From contig CAJAHH010000057.1 of assembly GCA_903939515.1 (NCBI GenBank), positions 1-64,000 of the forward strand: 64,000 bases of DNA. Reading direction: 5' to 3'. Below are positions 34,213 through 42,900 of this stretch, piece by piece. Position numbers and translations under genes: made by a program. Origin of the DNA: an uncultured Verrucomicrobiota bacterium (lineage in GTDB: Bacteria; Verrucomicrobiota; Verrucomicrobiia; Limisphaerales; UBA9464). The notes under the pieces were generated by a model. It worked only from the letters and a program-made list of their open reading frames with translations. It ran no database searches and was not told where the DNA came from. Each line of letters starts with the position of its first letter. The stretch's first letter is position 1.

Positions 34213-35160
34213 GAATGACCGTCTCATAGGCATACATCGTCGCCAAGATTGAGATGGGCATCGTCACCAGCAATCCCACCAGACAACACAACATTCCGAA
34301 TAAGTTTAAAATCGATATCACCACCGACAGAGCCAGGCACGACCACCAGTGCCGACTCACCTGCCGCCAACTCCGCTTCATGGCTGTCCAGAAGTCCACG
34401 CGTTGATCCAGGATCATTGGCAACGAGAACATCCAATTGACCGTCAGGAAAACGGTGACCGGAAGGCCGAGGAGAATCAGCCCCAACCCCGGTACCAACG
34501 CTGCAAAAGCCGGCCAACTGGCCGAGCCCTTTGCGAAGCCCATGATAACGGTCAGTCCCACACTGAAGAACAGGACGATGAATCCCGCCAACAGGGGCAA
34601 AAACGTCAAAATTGCCTGCACCCACTGTCCCAGGAACAAATTACCAAACATTCTCCGGAACCCATCGAACAGGGATCCTAAAGGGGGCGTCTCTCCACGG
34701 ATCACCCTCAGATAAAGGACATAGAGACCGGCCATGAGCGGCGCTCCAATGACAAAACTACACAGGCTGAAAAGCACTCCGATGTAAGGCAGAGCTCCTA
34801 AAATTCCCAGACCGAAGAGGATGAGCACGTACATCACCGTGGGCCCAAAGAGGGTTGAGAACTGCTGTTGGAACAGCCTCCAAGCGGACGTCAGGCAGGC
34901 GACGACATCCAAGTCGTAATCCCCGTCGAAATCAGACGGAATAGAAAGGGCTTCCGCTGAAGAGACCGGCGTCGGCGAAAGCAGGACCGGCGGTTGAAGC
35001 AAGACTACCAATTCAGGCATCTCGCGCAGGAAGCGCCAGACACCGTCGTCACCCTGAACGCGGGTCTCGCCTTGACGCGCTTTTCGGCGATCCACTGCCG
35101 CAACTGTTCGGCTGATACCGGACCGTACTCATTTCCGTCGCTGCCTAAAATTCGATACAT
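34193..35160 (-). CDS. GYF_2-domain multi-helix membrane protein, apparent frameshift
   Basis: The N-terminus from ATG 35160 is a GYF_2 domain (MYRILGSDGNEYGPVSAEQL, RQWIAEKRV). Its natural continuation (ETRVQGDDGVWRFLREMPEL) lies in another frame that remains open to 34193. Joining them needs a one-base shift near 35065-35072, where AAGGCGAGACC should read AAG GC(x) GAG ACC. Downstream are a hydrophilic linker and five to six transmembrane helices (for example YVLILFGLGILGALPYIGVL), resembling DUF975/DUF4013-type membrane proteins. Without the shift, only a 300-residue product from an internal start at 35095 would be made. The defect may be a true mutation, programmed shifting or a sequencing error. 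Function is unknown. Confidence 0.72.
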
Positions 35161-35371
35161 GGTATGGGTTTGAAGGTGAGCTGAATCAGTAAAATCTGGC
35201 AAACTGGGACTTGATCAATCCGCGCAAAATTAATCTGAAGACTGTCATTGAACCTATCAATCCGGGCCTCGGTCATCGATTGGAAACGTCCGGAAGACAG
35301 CACGTCGAGACCTCAGATTCGAATCACGATTCGACAGGGACCTCAACGTAGCGTTGAGTGATCACATATTT

Positions 35372-38300
35372 ATGCGAAGCACCCGCGCCATCCCGTTGCT
35401 CTGCCTGCTGGGCGTCGTTGTGTCGTTGGCCGCGGACACCCCGGTGGACTTCAATCGCGAGGTGCGCCCCATCCTCTCCGACCGTTGCTTCGCTTGCCAC
35501 GGTCCCGACGCCGCCAAGGGCCGCAAGGCCGGCCTGCGCCTCGACGAATACGCCGGCGCGACAACAAAACTGAAAAGTGGCAACACCGCGGTCGTACCGG
35601 GCGACGTAGAAAAGAGCGCGCTGGTGCAACGAATCCTCAGCGAGGAGGAGGAGGACGTGATGCCACCGCCGGAGCTGCACCGGCCCCTGTCTCAGGCGGA
35701 GAAGGAAATCCTGATCCGATGGGTGAAGCAGGGAGCAAAGTACGACCCTCACTGGGCGTTCGTCAGCCCGCAGGCCCACTCGGTGCCGAACGTGTCCGAC
35801 TCATCTTGGCCCAAGGATCCGCTCGACGCGTTCATCGCGCACGCCGCTTCCCAGAAAGGCCTAAGCCCTTCCCCGCCTGCCGACCGCGCCACGCTCCTCC
35901 GCCGCGCTTCGTACGCACTGACTGGCTTGCCACCGACGACCGCCGAGACCGACGCCTTCGTGGCAGACACCTCCGCTAACGCCTATGAGCAGAGGATCGA
36001 CACCCTGCTGGCCTCGCCGCGCTTCGGCGAACATCTGGCAGTGGCTTGGCTCGACCTTTCGCGCTATGCCGACACCTGGGGCTACACGGGCGACATGGCT
36101 ATGTTTGCCTGGCCCTGGCGCGATTGGGTGCTGAAGGCGTTGAATGACAACAAGCCCTACGATCAGTTCCTGACCGAACAAATCGCTGGCGATCTGCTGC
36201 CTCATCCGACCCAAGACCAACGCGTGGCCACGGCCTACAACCGGATCCACCGGATGACCTTCGAAGGGGGATCCATCGCGGAAGAATTCCGGCAGGACGG
36301 CATCAACGACCGCGTGATGACCGCCGGCTACGGATTCATGGGGCTGACCCTGGAGTGCTCGCGCTGCCACGACCATAAATACGACCCGATCTCGCAGAAG
36401 GACTACTTCTCGATGGCGGCCATGTTCGGCGACCTGAACGAGAACGGGCTGCTGTCCATGCATGGCGAAGTGCCACCCCCGTTCGTGCGCCTGTTCAAGT
36501 CCGACGAAGATCGTCGCAAGGAAACCGATCTGAGCGCAGCCGTCACGGCCGCAGAGCACGCCTTGGCTGCAGTACCGCCTGCATCTCCGTCGCTGGTCGC
36601 CGCCGTAGCCGTGCCCGCGCCCGCGGCGCACTTCCCGCTCGAAGCCTTCACGAAGACGGGCGTCGACGCCGCGCTCACCAACACCAAGCCTGCCAAGTTC
36701 GAGCGTCGCGAATCGCTGGAAGACCTCCAACTCGTCCCCGGCGTCCAGGGCCAGGCGGTGAAGTTCAACGGCGATGCGGGCTTCGTCCTACCGGACTTCA
36801 AGCAACTAGGGCGCTTTGATGCATTCACGTTCTCGAGCTTCCTCCGCCTCGGTGAAAAGAACGTCCGTGCGACGATCCTTCACTCGACCGGTTTCTACAC
36901 GGGCGATGGCGACGCGACCGGCGTCGAACTGCTGGTGAACCAAGGGAAGCTCCGCTGGAGTATGATCCACCTTTGGCCCAACAGCGCCGCCTCCATCGAG
37001 ACGGTTGAGGAGCTTCCGGTGAGCCAATGGCATCGAGTGACGGTCACCTACGATGGTTCCTCCAAAGCGGCTGGGTTGCACGTGTACCTCGACGGACGCG
37101 AGGTGAAGACGGTGGTCGTGCGCGACACGCTCCATGCCAAGCCGCGAGACAATGCCCTGGAGATCGGCTCCCGTTCCCGCGACGCAGGCTTCCGCAACGG
37201 CTCGCTCGACGAGGTCCAACTCTGGCGCACCGCACTGACGGCCGCCGAAGTCGCGGTCCTTCACGGGCTGGATGCCGCTACCATGCCTCCGTCCGTGAAG
37301 GCCGAACAGGCTCGCCTCCGTGCCGACCCCGCCTTCGCCCAAGCCTGGGAACGCGTCCAGCAAGCCCGTCGCGCCCTCGCCGCACATCAGGAGACGGCCC
37401 CTGCCTTCCCGGCGATGGAACATTCGCCGATCGCTCCCAAGACCTACGTGCTCACCCGCGGCGAATACAATAAGCCAGAGCTCTCCAAGCCCTGTGAACC
37501 CGGCGTGCCGTCTCGCATCTTCCCGTGGAACGACTCCTTGCCGAACAACCGTCTCGGCCTCGCCCAGTGGCTGACGGACCCGAAGCATCCCCTGACCTCG
37601 CGCGTGGTTATTAATCGTCTCTGGGCTCAAGTCTTTGGCGCGGGACTCGTCGCCTCCAGCGAGAACCTGGGCTTGCAAGGTGACCTGCCCTCTCACCCGG
37701 AACTGCTGGACACACTGGCCGTGGACTTCGTCCGCAGCGAATGGAACACGAAGGCCATGCTAAGACGCATGGTCCTCAGCGCAACCTTCCGACAGGCCTC
37801 GACGCCGACGCCGGAAGGTCGCGAGAAGGACCCATCCAATCGCTACCTCGCTCGTGGACCCATCCTCCGCCTCACGGCCGAGATGGTGCGCGACCAGGCC
37901 CTGCTGGCCTCCGGCCAGCTTGTCGAGAGGGTCGGCGGCGCCAGCGTTCAGGAGTCCGCCAAACGGCGCAGCGTGTATACCTACCGCAAGCGCACGGCAC
38001 CACCCGACGACATGCTCATCTTCGACGCAGGATCGCGCGAGGTCTGCCAACCGAAGCGACTCAACACCAATACGCCGCTGCAAGCCCTGGTTTTGCTGAA
38101 CAACTCCGGCTTCTTCGAGTCTGCCAAGCAACTGGCCCTGCGCGTCCGCAAGACCTCCGGTGACCCCGCGGCCCAAATCACCGAGGCCTTCCGACACGTC
38201 TGCACCCGCGCACCGCGGCCTGCCGAGCTCGCGGCACTGACGGAGCTTTACGCGATGCAGAACCTCGATGGAACGCAGCTCGCATCAACGCCCGCGTCAG

Positions 38301-38401
38301 ACTTGGTGCAGCCAAAGATTTCGTCCGATCCCGCCTTGGCCGCTCTCACCCTCGTCTGCTCCACCATCCTGGCAAGCGACTCCGCCGTTACCTCCCGCTG
38401 A
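35372..38401 (+). CDS. PSCyt1/PSCyt2/PSD1 protein with LamG-like insert
   Basis: 1009 residues from ATG 35372, which gives a clean signal peptide (MRSTRAIPLLCLLGVVVSLA); a TTG at 35354 is the alternative. Domains in order: planctomycete cytochrome C (PSCyt1) with haem motif CFACHG and a distal MPP; DUF1549 (PSCyt2), including HWMDL-equivalent AVAWLDLSRYADTWGY and CSRCHDHKYDP; a LamG/concanavalin-like domain (about 430-620, WHRVTVTYDGSSKAAGLHVY); and DUF1553 (PSD1) with NRLWAQVFGAGLV and NTNTPLQALVLLN. The next gene encodes the usual DUF1501 partner. Such pairs are abundant in Planctomycetes and Verrucomicrobia and are thought to serve extracytoplasmic carbohydrate or sulfated-glycan use; the exact reaction is unknown. 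Confidence 0.92.
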   Translation: MRSTRAIPLLCLLGVVVSLAADTPVDFNREVRPILSDRCFACHGPDAAKGRKAGLRLDEYAGATTKLKSGNTAVVPGDVEKSALVQRILSEEEEDVMPPPELHRPLSQAEKEILIRWVKQGAKYDPHWAFVSPQAHSVPNVSDSSWPKDPLDAFIAHAASQKGLSPSPPADRATLLRRASYALTGLPPTTAETDAFVADTSANAYEQRIDTLLASPRFGEHLAVAWLDLSRYADTWGYTGDMAMFAWPWRDWVLKALNDNKPYDQFLTEQIAGDLLPHPTQDQRVATAYNRIHRMTFEGGSIAEEFRQDGINDRVMTAGYGFMGLTLECSRCHDHKYDPISQKDYFSMAAMFGDLNENGLLSMHGEVPPPFVRLFKSDEDRRKETDLSAAVTAAEHALAAVPPASPSLVAAVAVPAPAAHFPLEAFTKTGVDAALTNTKPAKFERRESLEDLQLVPGVQGQAVKFNGDAGFVLPDFKQLGRFDAFTFSSFLRLGEKNVRATILHSTGFYTGDGDATGVELLVNQGKLRWSMIHLWPNSAASIETVEELPVSQWHRVTVTYDGSSKAAGLHVYLDGREVKTVVVRDTLHAKPRDNALEIGSRSRDAGFRNGSLDEVQLWRTALTAAEVAVLHGLDAATMPPSVKAEQARLRADPAFAQAWERVQQARRALAAHQETAPAFPAMEHSPIAPKTYVLTRGEYNKPELSKPCEPGVPSRIFPWNDSLPNNRLGLAQWLTDPKHPLTSRVVINRLWAQVFGAGLVASSENLGLQGDLPSHPELLDTLAVDFVRSEWNTKAMLRRMVLSATFRQASTPTPEGREKDPSNRYLARGPILRLTAEMVRDQALLASGQLVERVGGASVQESAKRRSVYTYRKRTAPPDDMLIFDAGSREVCQPKRLNTNTPLQALVLLNNSGFFESAKQLALRVRKTSGDPAAQITEAFRHVCTRAPRPAELAALTELYAMQNLDGTQLASTPASDLVQPKISSDPALAALTLVCSTILASDSAVTSR

Positions 38402-38403
38402 CC

Positions 38404-39840
38404 ATGTTCGCCCAACTTCCTTCCTACGACCATCTGATGCGCTCCACGCGTCGGCATTTCTTTGGAACCTCGGCCTTGGGTCTCGGTGCCCTCGCGATGC
38501 GCGGGATCGTCGGCGAGGCCCACGCTGCGCCGCTGCCGCAGGGCACGCACTTCCCGGCCAAGGCCAAGCGCGTCATCTACCTGTTCCAAGCGGGCGGGCC
38601 TTCGCAGTTCGAGACGCTCGACCCGAAGCCGCTCCTCCGCGAGAGGCACCTGCAACCACTGCCCGACTCGGTCCGCCAGGGACAGCGTCTGACCGGCATG
38701 AGCGGGTACCAAGCCACGCTCTCGCTGGCGGGCTCGTTCGTTGATTTCAAGAGGTACGGCCAGAGCGGCATCGAATACAGCGACATCATGAGCCATACCG
38801 GCCGTTTGGCTGATGAGCTCTGTGTCATCCGCTCGATGCACACGGAAGCGATCAACCACGACCCCGGCATCACGTTCTTCTGCACCGGCAACCAAGTGGC
38901 CGGTCGGCCCTCGATGGGTGCCTGGGCTTCCTATGGTCTGGGCAGCATGAACGAAAACCTGCCGGCCTTCATCGTTCTGGTCTCGCAAGACGCCAACAAG
39001 GATCAACCGCTCTACTCGCGCCTCTGGGGTTCGGGCTTCCTGCCTTCCGAACACCAGGGGGTCAAGTTCAAGGCCGGCACAGAACCGGTGCTCTTCCTGA
39101 CGAACCCGGAAGGCGTCTCGTCCCACGCCCGCCGTGGCATGCTCGACGCGCTCGGCAAGCTCAACGCCGACCAGCGCAACACCGAACTCGATCCCGAAAT
39201 CGACGCACGCCTTGCGCAAGCTGAGATGGCCTACCGGATGCAGACCAGCGTGCCGGAGGTGGCCGACCTTTCCCAAGAATCGCCAGCGACCCTCGCGATG
39301 TATGGCGACAGCGTGAAGACACCGGGTTCTTTCGCCGCGAACTGCCTCCAGGCCCGCCGACTTGTCGAGAAAGGTGTGCGCTTCGTGCAACTCTTCCACC
39401 AGGGCTGGGACAACCACGGCGGCCTTCCGGGCGGCATCACGCACCAATGCCAGCAGACCGACCAGGCGTCGGCGGGGCTCATCCAGGATCTCAAGCAGCG
39501 CGGGTTGCTCGAAGACACGCTCGTCATCTGGGGCGGCGAGTTCGGTCGCACCGCCTACGGTCAGGGTCGGATTAGCAAAGACTCCTACGGGCGCGACCAT
39601 CACCCCCGCTGCTTCAGCCTCTGGATGGCTGGTGGTGGTGTCCGAGGTGGTCATGTCCACGGCCAGACCGACGAGTTCGGCTACAACATCGTTCGGGATC
39701 CGGTCCATGTGCATGATTTGCACGCCACGATGCAGCACCTCCTCGGTGTCGATCACGAACGCCAGACCTTTAAGTTCCAAGGGCGCTACTACCGCCTCAC
39801 CGACGTGGCGGGCAGCGTGGTCAAATCCGTGATTGCCTAG
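38404..39840 (+). CDS. DUF1501 (sulfatase-like) Tat-exported protein
   Basis: 478 residues. The Tat-type leader has STRRHFFGTSALGLGALAM; the actual start could be ATG 38404 or ATG 38437. The DUF1501 domain, related to alkaline phosphatase/sulfatase folds, shows YLFQAGGPSQFETLDPKP, NHDPGITFFCTGN, LFHQGWDNHGG, VIWGGEFGRTAYGQG and GRDHHPRCFSLWMAGGGV. It follows the PSD1-type gene after 2 nt, the standard two-gene unit, so a shared periplasmic process is likely. A similar pair with different detail occurs at 46803-51573. Confidence 0.92.
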   Translation: MFAQLPSYDHLMRSTRRHFFGTSALGLGALAMRGIVGEAHAAPLPQGTHFPAKAKRVIYLFQAGGPSQFETLDPKPLLRERHLQPLPDSVRQGQRLTGMSGYQATLSLAGSFVDFKRYGQSGIEYSDIMSHTGRLADELCVIRSMHTEAINHDPGITFFCTGNQVAGRPSMGAWASYGLGSMNENLPAFIVLVSQDANKDQPLYSRLWGSGFLPSEHQGVKFKAGTEPVLFLTNPEGVSSHARRGMLDALGKLNADQRNTELDPEIDARLAQAEMAYRMQTSVPEVADLSQESPATLAMYGDSVKTPGSFAANCLQARRLVEKGVRFVQLFHQGWDNHGGLPGGITHQCQQTDQASAGLIQDLKQRGLLEDTLVIWGGEFGRTAYGQGRISKDSYGRDHHPRCFSLWMAGGGVRGGHVHGQTDEFGYNIVRDPVHVHDLHATMQHLLGVDHERQTFKFQGRYYRLTDVAGSVVKSVIA

Positions 39841-39933
39841 GTGGAAAGCGTTTGGCGATCCGCCTCAGTTTTTTGTTGATCAGTCCTCCAAGGCGACGAG
39901 CTTCTGTAAATCATCCCTTCGCTTCCCAATTCC

Positions 39934-42900
39934 TTGGACCGTACAAACCTCGCCCCAGGCCGACTAATCCGTCTCTTGCGTATTGGGGTCGCCCTCATTG
40001 TCGGCTTCGGTCTTGCCAGCCGCTCGATCGCTCTGGAGATCGTCCGCCCGCCCGCCTCCCAAACGATCTTCCTGGGCGACCCGGTGAGCTTCCGTGTCGA
40101 AGCCCAGGGCGAACCGCCCCTCCAATACCGTTGGCTGCGCAACGGCAAGCCAATCGACGGAGTATCCGGCCCCGATTGGACCTTCGTCACTTCAGCCGCG
40201 GATCACGACGCGACGATCACCGTTGAGGTCATCGGCCGTGCCCTCCAACTCACCAGCCCAGCCGCCCGGTTGACCATCGATCCTGGACTTCCGGGTGCCT
40301 ATCGGACCAATCGTCTGGTCGAGGTCGTCCACCCGTGGCAATACCGGGTGGATGGCGTGCTGCCCCACCCGCAGTGGCCAGCATGGAGCGATGCCAGCAC
40401 CGGGTGGACCAACGGCGGCGGCGTGCTGTACGTCGAGGATTCCGAGCTTCCAGGCCCCAAGACGACCCTGCTACCGGCGACCGCTGGAAAGCTGCCCACG
40501 ACGGCCTTCTTCCGGACCACCGTTGTCAACCCGATCACCAACGCCCACTCCATCGAACTGGTCGCGAGCGTGTTGGTCGACGACGGAGCGCTGGTATTCC
40601 TCAACGGTTCCGAGGTCCAGCGCCTTGGCCTGGACGAAGGCACGGTGCTTCCGACCACCCAAGCCAGCCGGGGTGTCGGAAATGCCGCCTGGGAGGGACC
40701 GTTCCCCTGGGCGGCCACCGGCCTGAAGCCGGGAACCAACACGCTGTCTGTCGAGGTGCACCAGTCGGGCTCCACCAGTTCCGATCTGGTGTGGGGACTC
40801 ATCCTCGATGCGGTCTGGCAGGAGCGGGTGCGCGACACGCTGGCCCCGAGGGTCGTCTCCGTCACACCGCCGCTCGGGTCCGCCGTCGGGGCGGCGCCTC
40901 GACTTGAGGTCTTGTTCACCGAACCGGTCCAGGGCGTCACGGCCTCCGCCCTCCGACTCAACGGCGTGCCGGCCACGGTCGTGACTGAATTGAGCGCCAA
41001 CCGCTACGCCTTCGATTTCGCCTCTGCTCCGGCAGGCACCGTTGCGCTGGCTTGGTCGACAGAACCCGGAATCACCGACCGTTCGGCCGGCGCAAACCGC
41101 CTCGATACTCGAAGCTTCTCGAACCCGGTCGAACCGGCGATCGCAGCCACCCGACTGGCCTTCGCCTCGGTAGGCCAGTCCAGCGACGCCTCTGCCGACA
41201 CCGCCGCGGCGTTGGCCATCGACAATCGGGAGACCAGCAGCAGCCGGACAGCCGACCTGCCTGGCAGCCACTGGTGGGGACACCTGTCGCGCATCCACCG
41301 CTTGCAGCGCGTCGAGGGCGTCCAACCGGCCGCACCCGACGACGCCCTCGGCCGGGGCTACGTGCTGCGCCTCCTCCGCATGGACGACCAGGTGGTCTTC
41401 GAGCAAGACCTGCCCGACGTCGGCCCGGGCGGCACTTGGACCATCGACCTGCCGGCCGGGATCATGGCCCGCACCGTCTGGATCGGACTCCCCGGCGATC
41501 GAACCAATGGACGCGGCACCCGCCAGGTCTCACTGGCCGAAGTGCGCGTGTCCGGGGTGTCAGACATCCCGTTCGGCCCGCCGCCCCCAGTAGCCGGTAC
41601 GCTTCTGGACCGGCTCGTGGTCTCGAACAACCTGGCGTCCTTCAAACGCAGCACAATGCTGCGCCTCACCGATGGACTTGCCCCGGCCGCCCGGGCCAAC
41701 GACGACAAGGCCTCCACCGAGACCAAAACCACGGAACGGACGGTCGACGGCTACTGGGAGGTCGATCTTGGGGGTACCTTCGCCCTTCATGGCATCCGTA
41801 CCATCGCCGCTTCCGGCATCGGCGGACGTCTCACCAACGCCACGGTCCGGCTCTTCGACGAACAGCATGACTCGGTCTTTTCCCGGAGGATCTCCGGCCG
41901 CCCCGACACCTTCGACACCGACTTCGGCGGGCCGGTCTTCGCGAGGTATGTCCGTGTCGGGCTCGAGGACAAACGGCGGACGGACCCGGGCGGCGGTATC
42001 GAGTGGTACATCGGCTTCCGCGAGGTGGCTGTGTTCGGTCAACCCACCAACGAGGTCGGCATCCTCAAGTTTGATGCGAATCCCGCCGCGACCGGCTCGG
42101 CGGAGGCAACGCTGTCCTGGGAAGTCGAGGATGTGATCCGGTTGGAGTTGCATCCCGGCGTGGGCTCGGTGGGGTCGCTCACCTCGGCCGACGGAAAGGG
42201 TTTGGTCCGGCTGATGCCCGCGCGATCCACCGAGTACCTGCTCGTGGCCTCCAACACCGCCGGGGTCTTCGTGCGCGCCGCCTCGGTGGAGGTCCCGGGC
42301 TCGTCCCTGCCGGTGCGCCTCGACGAGTTGGTCGCGGCCAACCGCTTCTCGCTGGCCACCGCCTCGGGCGATGCCACCGACTGGATCGAACTGCGCAATC
42401 CAGGCAACCAGCCCGTGGACCTCGCAGGATGGAGCCTGAGCGACGATCCGACCAAACCGCGCAAGTGGACCTTCCCCCGTTGGCTGCTCGAACCGCACCA
42501 GTCGCGGGTTGTTTTTGCCTCGGGCAGCGACCGAGGCCTCGACGCGTCAGGCGACCTGCACGTGGGCTTCAGGCTGTCCCGGGCCGGCGGCGCCTTGTTG
42601 CTCGTCCCGCCGGCCGCCTCGGGCGAAACGCTGCAGCGGGTGGACTATCCCGCGCTCAGCGATGACCTTGCCTACGGCCGCGATTTGGCCGGCAATTGGC
42701 GGATGCTCGATCCGACTCCGGGCCGCCCGAACGTGGCTGCAGCCCACCAGGGATGGGTCCGCCAGCCCGACTGGAGCCACGAGCGGGGATTCCACGAGAG
42801 TCCCTTCCGCTTGTTGCTCACCGCCCCCGATCCCGGTTCGACCATCCTCTATTCGACCAACGGGACCGAGCCGAGCCTCGTCTACTCCAACGGCCTCGAT

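Noticed and set aside
39853-39874. Terminator after the first DUF1501 gene (GGCG-N3-CGCC followed by Ts)
   Set aside because: A T-run is present, but the stem is only 4 bp and several bases away from it, too weak to report as a feature.
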